A stretch of 64,000 nucleotides of DNA from Hymenobacter citatus (GTDB taxonomy: Bacteria; Bacteroidota; Bacteroidia; Cytophagales; Hymenobacteraceae), in NCBI RefSeq assembly GCF_014333615.1, contig NZ_JACSCY010000007.1:124001-188000 (forward strand), in the 5' to 3' direction. Under the pieces are notes generated by a model that had not been told where the DNA came from, searched no databases, and worked only from the letters and a program-made list of their open reading frames with translations. Numbering within the stretch: the stretch's first letter is position 1; each line of letters opens with the position of its first letter. Made by a program: the position numbers and the translations under genes. Shown in pieces: positions 33,603-42,667 of this stretch.

Positions 33603-35372
33603 CTAGGTTCGCACGTAGGCTTTCAGGGTAGCACACTCTGTCCCGACGGCTGCGCCGTAGGGCCGAATGGTGTAGGCGCCTACGGCAGCGGGCACGATAA
33701 ACGTCTCGGCGTAGTGTACCACAAAGGGCTCGAAGGCGCCATCGGGGCTTTCTACAATAGCTTCGGCGCCCTCTACCAAGTTGAGCACCTGCACGCCGCC
33801 GTGGGTGTGGTGGGGCACAACATCCGTAAACCAGTGGCGGCGCGTCTCAATGAATTCGCGCTCGTGCAGGCCGGTGCGCTCCTCCCGCCAGCCGGGGCCA
33901 CTGGCTACGGGCTCCAAGTGGTTTACCAGGTTCTGCTCTACCCACGTGGTAGTGCGGTCGGGTTGGATGTTGGCCGCGCCGTGGGTGAGGTGGATGGGTC
34001 GGGGGCGACCATCGAGGCCCAGTCGGTCCCAATCCCAGAGCTTGAAGGTGAAGATGTAGGGCGTGGCCGAAATTTCCAGCACCATGCTGCCCGCACCCGA
34101 ACAGTGGATCGTGCCCGCCGGAATCAGGAAGTGGTCGTGCTTGCGGGCCGGAAACTCGTTGACGTACTCCGTGGCCGGAAAGGGTGCGGCGGGGTCGTCC
34201 TGGGCGCGCTGCAAATCGGCCAGCATGGCGGGAAAATCAGCGTTTTCCTTCATGCCCAGGTATACCACAGCATCTGGCTCGGCGTCCAGCATGTAGTAGC
34301 TTTCGTCCTGCGTATAGGCCAGGCCGAACTTGTCGAAAGCGTACTCCGTGAGCGGGTGTACTTGCAGCGAGAGGTTGCCGCCGCCCATGGTATCGAGAAA
34401 GTCGAAGCGGATGGGAAACTCGGTGCCGAAGCGTCCGTGCACTGCCTCGCCCAGCAGCTCGCGAGGGTGGGCAAACACCAGGTTGATGCTCGGGATTTCC
34501 ACGCGCGCCTCGCCAAAGCCCAGCAGCAGCGAGTTTTCCTCGGGCACGCAGTCGAAGCCCCAGGCGTAGTTGGGCGGACCGTCGGGCAGGTCGCATACCT
34601 CGCGCAGCCACTGCCCGCCCCACACCCCAGGGTCAAAAAACGGCACCACCCGGAACGGCCGCCGCACGGCGGCCGCTAGTCCGGCTTGGAGGTCGGCGCC
34701 CGTAATGAGCTTGGGTAGGGTAGGGTCGTTGGTATCGAGTAGAAAATCGGCGCGGGGTAGAACTTGCTTTTTCAGGCGGTCAGCCGCACGCCAATCTACG
34801 AAATACGCCCGCTTGTACTTCAGGCTGGCTTTTTCGGTGAAGTTTTCGCTGCCCAGGTTGGCAATCTCGCCGCGCCGCTGACGCAGTTGAATCTCCCAGC
34901 GGGCCAGGTCAGCGTAGACTACAAGAGTAGGGGTAGGGCACACCAACGTAGCGCCAGTGCCTATAATTACCACCAGTTTGCCCGCTGCCGAAGCCAGCGT
35001 CGCCTGCGCTTCCTGAAGCTTCGCCGGGGCAAAGAAGTCGGCCACCGTCAGCCCATTGAGTCGGCCGAAAACGGGGTCGTCGGTGAGCGGACCCGCCACC
35101 ATGGCGTCGATGTCGGCGGGGGAGCGGTAGAGGTCGTCGGCTACCAGGCACTGCGTTGGCTGCAAGGCCTGTACGAGTTCTTGTTGGAGTTGCTTGAGGT
35201 CGGTACCAGGGTAGCATTCCACGGCCAGCACCAGAGGGTGGTCAGGGGGAGTGGCAGCTGCGGGTAGGGCGGCGCGCAATGCTTCAGCAATAGCAGGCCA
35301 CCCGGCTTGGCAAGCCTGCGGCCTCGCGGCAACCGGCACAAAGGGAAATTTATCGTAAGTAGAAGAGCGCAT
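33603..35372 (-). CDS. manA: class I mannose-6-phosphate isomerase fused to a degenerate kinase-like N-terminal domain
   Basis: 589 residues from ATG 35372 (MRSSTYDKFPFVPVAARP). The C-terminal half (about 245-589) is a cupin-type phosphomannose isomerase: FFDPGVWGGQWLREV, LSLQVHPLTEYAFDKFGLAY (Gln-x-His zinc ligands), KHDHFLIPAGTIHCSGAGSM and LEISATPYIFTFKLWDWDR. It interconverts mannose-6-P and fructose-6-P. The N-terminal half resembles a uridine-kinase-like P-loop fold (LVLAVECYPGTDLKQLQQEL, CLVADDLYRSPADIDAM, KLVVIIGTGATLV, ...VVYADLARWEIQLRQRRGE), but the Walker A lysine pattern is missing, so kinase activity is doubtful. Confidence 0.85.
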   Translation of the reverse strand: MRSSTYDKFPFVPVAARPQACQAGWPAIAEALRAALPAAATPPDHPLVLAVECYPGTDLKQLQQELVQALQPTQCLVADDLYRSPADIDAMVAGPLTDDPVFGRLNGLTVADFFAPAKLQEAQATLASAAGKLVVIIGTGATLVCPTPTLVVYADLARWEIQLRQRRGEIANLGSENFTEKASLKYKRAYFVDWRAADRLKKQVLPRADFLLDTNDPTLPKLITGADLQAGLAAAVRRPFRVVPFFDPGVWGGQWLREVCDLPDGPPNYAWGFDCVPEENSLLLGFGEARVEIPSINLVFAHPRELLGEAVHGRFGTEFPIRFDFLDTMGGGNLSLQVHPLTEYAFDKFGLAYTQDESYYMLDAEPDAVVYLGMKENADFPAMLADLQRAQDDPAAPFPATEYVNEFPARKHDHFLIPAGTIHCSGAGSMVLEISATPYIFTFKLWDWDRLGLDGRPRPIHLTHGAANIQPDRTTTWVEQNLVNHLEPVASGPGWREERTGLHEREFIETRRHWFTDVVPHHTHGGVQVLNLVEGAEAIVESPDGAFEPFVVHYAETFIVPAAVGAYTIRPYGAAVGTECATLKAYVRT

Positions 35373-35509
35373 AGAAAGGCAGCAACAGGGGTAGTATAGG
35401 CACCGCATCACACTTGTAAAGAGGGACGCGAAACTTGGTATCATCGCGTGCCGACGGCTGTTGTCGACCAGTTAGCGGTGAGTTTGTCGCTGCTATATTA
35501 AGAATAATA

Positions 35510-35534
35510 TGATCGTTTTGACAGTAAACGATCA
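35510..35534. promoter_or_regulatory. candidate operator upstream of manA (9-7-9 palindrome)
   Basis: Perfect inverted repeat TGATCGTTT-N7-AAACGATCA, 138 bp before the manA ATG and next to an AT-rich stretch. Half-sites of the TGATCGTTTT kind fit a DeoR-family dimer or tetramer. It is the best candidate site for the regulator at 32556; no second copy was seen near the GH92 or porter starts. Confidence 0.5.
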
Positions 35535-35564
35535 AAATAACTTGCTCGATTTACTATATAACGC

Positions 35565-38500
35565 TCATTTAGCCGGGGCTATTCCCCACTGTTCGTTGAG
35601 CTGCGGACCCATCACGAGAACCAACGAGCCCCCCTTCAACAACTCCGCTGCCGGAAACTGAAAGGACTGCAACGGCTTGCCGTTGAGCGTGGCAGCCTGC
35701 ACGTAGAGGTTGCGGCGGGAAGCGTTTTTGGCCTCAATGGTAAACTTACGGCCCCGCCCAAACCGCTGCCCCAAGTCAATTTCAACCTTAGTATACAGCG
35801 GACTGCCAATCTCGTACACCGGGGCGGCGCTGGTGCCGCCGTCGGTCTGAAACAGGCCTAAGGCCGCCATTACCAACCACGCGCTCATCTGGCCCTGGTC
35901 CTCGTCGCCGAGGTAGGCGTTGCCCACGCCGTAGCCGTAGTAGCGTTCCAGAATAGAGCGGCTCCATTTCTGGGTAGACCACGGCTTGCCGGCCCAGTTG
36001 AACAGAAAGGCAAAGTGCATCGACTGCTGGTTGCCCTGCACCACGGGGTAGTTCCAGTACTGGTCGTTTAGGCCATTGTAGCGCCACGGCTCACTTTCGC
36101 GGAAGCCCCACTCCAACCGGTCGATGAAGGTTTGCCTACCCACCCGGTTGATCAGCGCGGGTACATCCTGGGGCACAAAAAACGTGAGCTGCCATGCGTT
36201 GCCCTCCACGTATTCCTCGTTGGCGCCGCTGCGGAACGGGTCAAAACTCTTTGTCCAGGTGCCGTTGCTGAGTTTGGTGTGGCTGTAGCCGGCGCTATCT
36301 ATCGTGTTTTGCCACCAATAGCCACGGTCATTAAATTTTTGATAGAGAGCAGGTTGGTTGAGCGACTTGGCCAGTTGCCCTACCGTCCAATCGTCGAAGG
36401 AATACTCCAGCGAGTTGGAAAAGCGGCCTTTGTCGGAGGGCACGTAGTGGTAGCGCTCGTAGGCCACCAGGTCGCGGTTGCCGGCAAATCCCGTGAAAAC
36501 TTTTTGGGCCGGGGTAGTCTGCATTTTCACCGCCGCTGCCAGCACTTTGTTCGCGTCAAAATCCCGAATACCCATATGGTAGGCGGCCACCATCTGCGGA
36601 ATTTCGTGCTCGGCCACCATCACCGGAATGTAGTTCATGCCGGCCGGGCCCTTCGCCAGCCAGCCGTAGGCGTCGTAGAGTGCTAGTTGCGACCGTACCC
36701 AGCGGCTGCTCCATTCGGGCGTAATGAGATTCCAGACCTGGTTCAGGTTCCAGAAGGTATTCCAGAACGCGTCGCAGCCCAGGGCCACATCGTCGGCGGG
36801 GTGGGGTAGGCGATGCACTTGGCCGTCGGTGCCGCGCCAGTCGCCGTTGGTGTCGCTCCAGGTGTTGCGGCTGCAAATAGACCGGTACAGGGCGTTGTAG
36901 AACCGCGCCTTTTCCAACCGGTTGGTGGTGGTGATCTGCACACGATTGAGCAGTTCATTCCACGTATCGAGTTGGTGCTGGCGCACGGCTTCAAAGCGCC
37001 AGCCGAAGGGCGTTGTTACTTCGGTTTGCAGGTTTTGGGCGGCATTGGCAATGCTTACCAGCGAAATGCCGGACCGCACCTGCACCACAGGATGCTGCTG
37101 GGCGTCGAACTCAGCAAACAAGCCGGCGTCTTTCAAGTCTTTGCCAGTGAGGGTAGTACCGTACTGCACCTGGTTGTTGCGCCAGCCACCCAGCCGTTTG
37201 ATGGGCTGGTCGAACTCGACCACGAAATGCAGCGTGTAGTTCTGGTCCGCGTCGTGGCTCCACACGCCACCCGAAAACTGGTGGATGCTCCCTTCGAGGC
37301 GGTAGGGGCTCACCTGCTTCACCTGTACGTCCTTCAACTGATAATCGTACTCCGACGGAATGTGAAAATCGAGCAGCACGCGGGCGCTGTCGCGGTCCTG
37401 CGGAAACGTGAACCGCTCGAACCCGCAGCGAGTAGTGGCCGTCACCTCGGCCTTGATGCCGTAATCAGCCAGCTGCACGGCGTAGTAGCCAATGGGGGCC
37501 TGTTCCGTTTTCTTGTCGATACGCGAGCGGTACCCCGATTCTGGCCTCAACTCGTCGCCGATGCTGGTCTGGAGCTTGCCGTTGGTGGCGAATACGCCCA
37601 GGCCGGCCATCGTCCACTCGTGGATGTGGCTGAAGGTGCCCACGCTTTCATAAGTAGGCTGGTAGCCCGCTTGCCAACCGCCGTTCTGGTTGTCGGGGCT
37701 CATTTTTACCATGCTGAACGGCATCCACGGTCCCGGTGCAATCATCCACCGAGAGTGGGCCGTGCCCATGCGCGTATCCACGTAGTCGGCTAGGGTTTGC
37801 TGTTTCTGAGGTGCCCGTTGCACCACGCCTTCCTGCACCACTTTTCCATTTTCCAGGATGGCGTAGCGACTTTGGGTAAGAGCGGTTACGGCCGGCATCA
37901 GCGCCTCAAACTCGTATGCGCCTTTTTCTACCGGCTCGCTGAAAATAGTCTGCTTATCCAGCTGCACGCTCAGGGTAGGCGTGCCCGTCACGTGCTGCAC
38001 GCTCACCAGCAACGGCTGCCGGCGCTGCCCATCGGCGGGTAGCTCGTACGGAGCGGGCGTTACGGAGCGCACAAAAAGCTGCTGGGGCCGTTGCACCGTC
38101 ACGCCCGCTGGGCCAAGCAGGCTTACCTGGTCAAAAAGAATCCAGGAGCCTTCCGTGATGGTGATAGTTACGTGGTTGCCACCTGCTTGCAAAACGCCTT
38201 TATCCAGCGGAATTTCGATGACTTTGGGGGTAGCCTTTGCCAGGTTACCGCTAATAGAAGCTGTGTCAACGGGGCTTTCGGTCATCTTAGGCCGGCGCTG
38301 TTGGCGCACGTCGTAGCCCGCGGCGGTCAGTTGTATTCGTTCTTCCTGCCCGTTGATGCTAACGTGCAGCAGCGGCAAAAACGTTTTAGCATAGTCGGCC
38401 AGGCGAATGACGAGTCTGTAGCTGCCAGCAGCGGGCAGTTTCTTCAAAGTAAATAGAAGATTCACCTGGTTGGTGCGCCAGCCGGCGGTGCTCCAAGTGC

Positions 38501-38756
38501 CGCCCCACGTGTCTACTGGCCCAGGCAATACGTAGGGAAAGTCCTGCTTCTCCTTCGACGCCCCAATGAAAAAACACTTGTCTTCGTAGCCAAAATCCTG
38601 GCCCACAAACTTGCGAAAGCCCGCCGGAGCCAGCGCAAACTCCGCTCCCGATCGATCAGCTTTGCCTATTTGCCAGAGCACGCGCTCCGGCTGTTGCGCG
38701 TAGGAGGAGGCCGCTACGCTCAACAGCAGCAATAGCCCAAAAAGTGTTTTCATCAT
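35565..38756 (-). CDS. GH92 alpha-mannosidase with N-terminal carbohydrate-binding-type domain (2)
   Basis: 1063 residues with a signal peptide (MMKTLFGLLLLLSVAASSYA). Residues about 22-220 form a beta-sandwich like polysaccharide-lyase 4 domain III/CBM modules (ERVLWQIGKADRSGAEFALA, WRTNQVNLLFTLKK, YRLVIRLADYAKTFLPLLHV). The GH92 module starts at LADYVDTRMGTAHSRWMIAP and includes SHIHEWTMAGLGVFATNGKL, GCDAFWNTFWNLNQVWNLIT, LEYSFDDWTVGQLAKSLNQ, EGNAWQLTFFVPQDVPALI, MHFAFLFNWAGKPWSTQKW and YLGDEDQGQMSAWLVMAALG. Exported exo-alpha-mannosidase; the extra module sets it apart from GH92 (1) and may bind glycan. Ends the mannose locus. Confidence 0.93.
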   Translation of the reverse strand: MMKTLFGLLLLLSVAASSYAQQPERVLWQIGKADRSGAEFALAPAGFRKFVGQDFGYEDKCFFIGASKEKQDFPYVLPGPVDTWGGTWSTAGWRTNQVNLLFTLKKLPAAGSYRLVIRLADYAKTFLPLLHVSINGQEERIQLTAAGYDVRQQRRPKMTESPVDTASISGNLAKATPKVIEIPLDKGVLQAGGNHVTITITEGSWILFDQVSLLGPAGVTVQRPQQLFVRSVTPAPYELPADGQRRQPLLVSVQHVTGTPTLSVQLDKQTIFSEPVEKGAYEFEALMPAVTALTQSRYAILENGKVVQEGVVQRAPQKQQTLADYVDTRMGTAHSRWMIAPGPWMPFSMVKMSPDNQNGGWQAGYQPTYESVGTFSHIHEWTMAGLGVFATNGKLQTSIGDELRPESGYRSRIDKKTEQAPIGYYAVQLADYGIKAEVTATTRCGFERFTFPQDRDSARVLLDFHIPSEYDYQLKDVQVKQVSPYRLEGSIHQFSGGVWSHDADQNYTLHFVVEFDQPIKRLGGWRNNQVQYGTTLTGKDLKDAGLFAEFDAQQHPVVQVRSGISLVSIANAAQNLQTEVTTPFGWRFEAVRQHQLDTWNELLNRVQITTTNRLEKARFYNALYRSICSRNTWSDTNGDWRGTDGQVHRLPHPADDVALGCDAFWNTFWNLNQVWNLITPEWSSRWVRSQLALYDAYGWLAKGPAGMNYIPVMVAEHEIPQMVAAYHMGIRDFDANKVLAAAVKMQTTPAQKVFTGFAGNRDLVAYERYHYVPSDKGRFSNSLEYSFDDWTVGQLAKSLNQPALYQKFNDRGYWWQNTIDSAGYSHTKLSNGTWTKSFDPFRSGANEEYVEGNAWQLTFFVPQDVPALINRVGRQTFIDRLEWGFRESEPWRYNGLNDQYWNYPVVQGNQQSMHFAFLFNWAGKPWSTQKWSRSILERYYGYGVGNAYLGDEDQGQMSAWLVMAALGLFQTDGGTSAAPVYEIGSPLYTKVEIDLGQRFGRGRKFTIEAKNASRRNLYVQAATLNGKPLQSFQFPAAELLKGGSLVLVMGPQLNEQWGIAPAK

Positions 38757-38850
38757 GCCTGTCGTGCCAAAAGAACGGGCAGAAGATAGGCAGAATTAGG
38801 AGGAAACAAACTGCGTAAGGCTGATACTCATGCGGTTCCCGGCAGTAGGG

Positions 38851-38886
38851 CAGAAGCACCCCGCCGTGAAAGGGCGCGTGCTTCTG
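38851..38886. terminator. candidate terminator after PAP2 gene
   Basis: 9-bp stem CAGAAGCAC (38851-38859) / GTGCTTCTG (38878-38886), just past the PAP2 stop when read on the minus strand; only a short T run. Confidence 0.4.
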
Positions 38887-38894
38887 ACTGCTCT

Positions 38895-39482
38895 TTATCG
38901 CATGCGGGTGGTTGCCTGCGGCCACCAGCGAGCAGCGCCCCATTTGTAGAGCTCGGCACAGCCCCAAGCCGTGAGGCTGCCCAGCGTGGCGCCGGCCAGC
39001 ACGTCGGTGGGGTAGTGGGCGCCCAAATAGATACGGCTATAGGACACCACGACGGCCCACGCCAGCGTGAGCCACTTAGCCAGGCGGTAGCGCGTGGGCA
39101 GTACCAGCCACAGGAAGACGACTAAGGCAAAGGCATTGGCCGCGTGCGACGAGAGAAACCCGAACTGCCCGCCGCACCCGTTCACTAGGTTCAGCGTAGT
39201 CGATACCTGTGGGTCGTGGCAGGGGCGCAGGCGGGCGAAGTAGGGCTTAAAGAAGCGGCTGGAAATCACGTCGGCCAGCGCCACGCTCAGGCCCAGCAGG
39301 GGCAGCAGCAGCAGGGCCCGGCGCTGGTAGAGGTAGCCAAGCACCACCACCAGCACAAAATACGCCGGAAACCACACGAAGCGCTCCGAAAAGAACACCA
39401 TCCATTTATCCAGGGCGGGCGAGTGATGCAGGTTGATGGCAATGATCAGCCACCGGTCTAAGGCGCGCAGTTGCTCAAGCAA
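38895..39482 (-). CDS. PAP2-family membrane phosphatase
   Basis: 195 residues with about five membrane helices. The three PAP2 motifs are present: KPYFARLRP (KxxxxxxRP), FLSSHAANAFALVVFLWLVL (SxH, in place of PSGH), and SRIYLGAHYPTDVLAG (SRxxxxxHxxxD). Members dephosphorylate undecaprenyl pyrophosphate, phosphatidic acid or similar lipids at the membrane. Start overlaps the end of hemF by 8 bp, so the two are co-translated. Confidence 0.93.
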   Translation of the reverse strand: MLEQLRALDRWLIIAINLHHSPALDKWMVFFSERFVWFPAYFVLVVVLGYLYQRRALLLLPLLGLSVALADVISSRFFKPYFARLRPCHDPQVSTTLNLVNGCGGQFGFLSSHAANAFALVVFLWLVLPTRYRLAKWLTLAWAVVVSYSRIYLGAHYPTDVLAGATLGSLTAWGCAELYKWGAARWWPQATTRMR

Positions 39483-40431
39483 GGGAATCGGCGTTTGGGG
39501 TAGAAGATACCCAGTCGACGCCCTTGCGCAGCCAGGCCAGGGTAGCGGCCTCCGGCGAGCCGGGCGCGGGCACGCGGTTGTAGTGCCACTCGGCGCGGGG
39601 CGGCATGCTCATCAGGATGCTTTCGGTGCGGCCGCCGGTTTCCAGCCCGAAGCGCGTGCCCCGGTCGAAAGCCAGGTTGAACTCGGCGTAGCGGGCGCGG
39701 CGCACCAGCTGCCACTGCTTTTCCGCTTCGCCGAAGGGTAGGGCCTGATTCTGGCGCATCAGCTCGGTGTAGGTAGGGCCGAACAGGTTGCCTATGTCCT
39801 GCACGAAGGTAAATAATTCCTCGGCCGAGCCGTCTTTGCCCACCGTGAGGCGGTCGAAGAAGATGCCACCCACGCCTCGGGTTTCCTGGCGGTGGGGTAG
39901 GAAAAAGTAGTCATCGGCCCACTGCTTGAAGCGGGGGTAGGAGGCTACTTCGTGGCGCTGGCACACAGCCTGAATTTGCTCGTGAAACCAGCGGGCCTGG
40001 GCTTCATCTACATAAATGGGTGTTAGGTCGAGCCCGCCACCAAACCACGCCTGCCCGTCGCCGGCCTCGAAGTAGCGCACGTTCATGTGGGCAATGGGCA
40101 CGCGCGGGCTGCGCGGGTGCAGCACCACCGACACACCCGTGGCGAAAAACGCTGGGTTGGGCATGTGCAGCAGCTGGGCCGCCTGGGCACTCATCTCGCC
40201 GGCCACCGCCGAAAACGCCACGCCAGCCTTTTCCAGCACCGTGCCCTCGATGAGCACGCGGGTGCGGCCGCCGCCGCTCTGATGGTGCTGCCAAGCATCG
40301 GTCAGGAACTCACTGGTGCCGTCGGCCTGCTCTAGCTGTTGGCAAAGACGGTCCTGAAAGTCACGCATCCAGCTTTCCACAGTGGCGCGAAAAGTGGTAG
40401 GAAGAGGGGAGGGAGTTGCAGACAAAAGCAC
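39475..40431 (-). CDS. hemF: oxygen-dependent coproporphyrinogen III oxidase
   Basis: 318 residues. HemF decarboxylates coproporphyrinogen III to protoporphyrinogen IX using O2. Family motifs: HPRSPRVPIAHMNVRYFE, WFGGGLDLTPIYVDEAQARW, FKQWADDYFFLPHRQETRGV, GGIFFDRLTVG, RARYAEFNLAFDRGTRFGLE and ESILMSMPPRAEWHY. Its presence implies aerobic haem synthesis. Downstream PAP2 gene overlaps by 8 bp. Confidence 0.96.
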   Translation of the reverse strand: MLLSATPSPLPTTFRATVESWMRDFQDRLCQQLEQADGTSEFLTDAWQHHQSGGGRTRVLIEGTVLEKAGVAFSAVAGEMSAQAAQLLHMPNPAFFATGVSVVLHPRSPRVPIAHMNVRYFEAGDGQAWFGGGLDLTPIYVDEAQARWFHEQIQAVCQRHEVASYPRFKQWADDYFFLPHRQETRGVGGIFFDRLTVGKDGSAEELFTFVQDIGNLFGPTYTELMRQNQALPFGEAEKQWQLVRRARYAEFNLAFDRGTRFGLETGGRTESILMSMPPRAEWHYNRVPAPGSPEAATLAWLRKGVDWVSSTPNADSLA

Positions 40432-40484
40432 GGTAGATGTAGCCTAACAAAAGCCGCCGCGCTAGGGCGCCGGGGCCGAAGGTG

Positions 40485-40492
40485 CAAAAATA
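40485..40492 (-). promoter_or_regulatory. candidate -7 promoter element for hemF
   Basis: TATTTTTG on the minus strand fits TAnnTTTG, 53 nt before the hemF ATG. Confidence 0.4.
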
Positions 40493-40561
40493 CGTACAAA
40501 ACCTGCCCCGCAGGCATTCTTCGCCCAAAGCCGTACTTTCGCTTTTTCCTACCCCACCCGC

Positions 40562-42667
40562 ATGACCACCCCACCCATCCCGTTTTCCGACCCTGCTTCC
40601 CCGTTCACCGTTCCCCGCCCGGATACCCAGATGCGCGCCTACCGCCTGATGCACACGGCCGCCGAGCTGGCGCGTCTTTACGAAGAAAATAAGGCCGTGA
40701 CGGCCCGCTACGTGCACGCTACCGCCCGCGGCCACGAGGCCGTGCAGCTGGCCGCCGCCTTCCACCTGCGCCCCACCGACTACGCCGCTCCCTACTACCG
40801 CGACGACGCCCTGCTGCTGGGCCTGGGCCTGGCGCCCTACGAGCTGATGCTGCAACTACTGGCCAAGCGCGACGACCCGTTTTCGGGCGGGCGGACCTAC
40901 TACGGGCACCCCTCGCTACGCCGGGAGGGTTTCCCCATGATTCCGCACCAAAGCTCGGCCACCGGCATGCAGGCCATTCCGGCCACCGGCATGGCCCACG
41001 GCATCAAATACCTAGAAAGCCAGGGCCTGCTGAAAACCGCCGACCAGCGCCCCGTGGTGCTGTGCTCCATCGGCGACGGGGCCATGACCGAGGGCGAGGT
41101 GAGCGAGGCCCTGCAAATGGCCGTGCTGCATGAGCTGCCCATTATTTTTCTGGTGCAGGACAATGACTGGGGCATTTCGGCCACTGGCGCGGAGATGCGC
41201 GCCATGAACGCCTACGAGTTTGCGGCCGGCTTCAAGGGGCTGCATCGACTCAAGATTGATGGGGCCGATTTTGCCGTGTCCTACGCCGGGCTGGCCGCTG
41301 CCTTTGCCCACGCCCGCGACACCCGCGGGCCGGTGCTGGTGCACGCTACCTGCCCACTGCTGGCCCACCACACCAGCGGCGTGCGGCGCGAAAAGTACCG
41401 CGGCGACAACCTCGCCCAGCACGAACCCCACGACCCCCTGCCGCGCCTACACCGCCAATTGCTGGACATGGGCCTGGCCACCGAAACCGAGCTGGACGAC
41501 CTCGCCGCCCAGGCCCGCACTACGGTATCAACCGACTACCAGCGCGCCCTGCAAGCCGCCGACCCCGACCCGGCTACCTTCGCCGACCATGAATTTGCCC
41601 CACCCGCCGTGACCGAGGAAGCCGGCGAGCGAAGCCCAGTCGGTGCCGAGAAAGTAACGATGGTAGACGCCGCCCTGCACGCCGTGGACGATATTCTGCG
41701 CGAGTTTCCGGAGGCGCTATTCTATGGACAGGACGTGGGCGGCGCTCTGGGCGGCGTGTTCCGGGAGGCGGCGTTGCTGGCGCAGAAGCACGGCGCGGCG
41801 CGGGTGTTCAATACGCCCATTCAGGAGGCGTATATTGTGGGTAGCACGGCCGGTATGTCGGCGGTAGGGGCGAAGGCCATTGTTGAAATTCAGTTTGCCG
41901 ATTATATCTGGCCGGGCCTGAACCAGCTGGTAGAGGAGCTGTCGAAATCGTGCTACCTCTCCAACGGCCAGTTTCCGGTGCAGAGCCTGATTCGGGTGCC
42001 GGTAGGCGCCTACGGTGGGGGCGGCCCCTACCACTCGGGCTCGGTGGAAAGCACCCTGCTGAACATCCGGGGCATCAAAGTGGTCTACCCCAGCAACGCC
42101 GCCGATATGAAGGGCCTGCTGCGCGCCGCTTTCCTCGACCCCAACCCGGTGGTGTTGCTGGAGCACAAAGGCCTGTACTGGAGTAAAGTACCCGGCACCG
42201 AAGACGCCCGCACGCCCGAGCCCGCCACCGGCTACGTGCTGCCCCTGGGTCAGGCCGCCATTGCCCAACCCGCCGACCCCGAGCAGACGCGCCGGGGCGC
42301 TACCTGCGTGGTCATCACCTACGGTATGGGCGTGTACTGGGCCAAAACCGCCAGCCAGCAGTTTCCCGGCCGCGTCGAAATCCTGGATCTGCGCACGCTC
42401 AATCCCCTCGACTACGCGGCAGTAGAACGAGCCGTACGTCAGCACAGCAAAGTGCTGGTGCTCACCGAAGAACCCCTGCTCAACTCCTTCGCCGAAAGCC
42501 TCGCGGGCCGCATCCAGCGCACCTGCTTCCAGCACCTCGACGCGCCCGTCTTCACCCTAGGCGCCGCCAATCTACCTGCCGTTCCGCTAAACGTAGCATT
42601 GGAAAACCAAATGCTCCCCAACGCTGAGAAGGTAGCCAAAACGCTGGGTGAGCTACTGGGGTGGTAA
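40562..42667 (+). CDS. 2-oxo acid dehydrogenase E1, fused alpha and beta subunits
   Basis: 701 residues. The alpha part (1-about 345) has the thiamine-diphosphate motif IGDGAMTEGEVSEALQMAVL...QDNDWGIS and HATCPLLAHHTSGVRREKYR; the beta part (about 360-701) has LFYGQDVGGALGGVF, FNTPIQEAYIVGSTAGMSAV, VEIQFADYIWPGLNQLVEEL, RVPVGAYGGGGPYHSGSVES, VYPSNAADMKGLL and LDLRTLNPLDYAAVERAV. E1 of the branched-chain 2-oxo acid or pyruvate dehydrogenase complex: decarboxylates the keto acid and passes the acyl group to E2. The subunits, usually separate, are one chain here, as in several Bacteroidota. No E2/E3 nearby. The TAA stop is directly followed by TGGTGAAA-type repeats. Confidence 0.93.
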   Translation: MTTPPIPFSDPASPFTVPRPDTQMRAYRLMHTAAELARLYEENKAVTARYVHATARGHEAVQLAAAFHLRPTDYAAPYYRDDALLLGLGLAPYELMLQLLAKRDDPFSGGRTYYGHPSLRREGFPMIPHQSSATGMQAIPATGMAHGIKYLESQGLLKTADQRPVVLCSIGDGAMTEGEVSEALQMAVLHELPIIFLVQDNDWGISATGAEMRAMNAYEFAAGFKGLHRLKIDGADFAVSYAGLAAAFAHARDTRGPVLVHATCPLLAHHTSGVRREKYRGDNLAQHEPHDPLPRLHRQLLDMGLATETELDDLAAQARTTVSTDYQRALQAADPDPATFADHEFAPPAVTEEAGERSPVGAEKVTMVDAALHAVDDILREFPEALFYGQDVGGALGGVFREAALLAQKHGAARVFNTPIQEAYIVGSTAGMSAVGAKAIVEIQFADYIWPGLNQLVEELSKSCYLSNGQFPVQSLIRVPVGAYGGGGPYHSGSVESTLLNIRGIKVVYPSNAADMKGLLRAAFLDPNPVVLLEHKGLYWSKVPGTEDARTPEPATGYVLPLGQAAIAQPADPEQTRRGATCVVITYGMGVYWAKTASQQFPGRVEILDLRTLNPLDYAAVERAVRQHSKVLVLTEEPLLNSFAESLAGRIQRTCFQHLDAPVFTLGAANLPAVPLNVALENQMLPNAEKVAKTLGELLGW

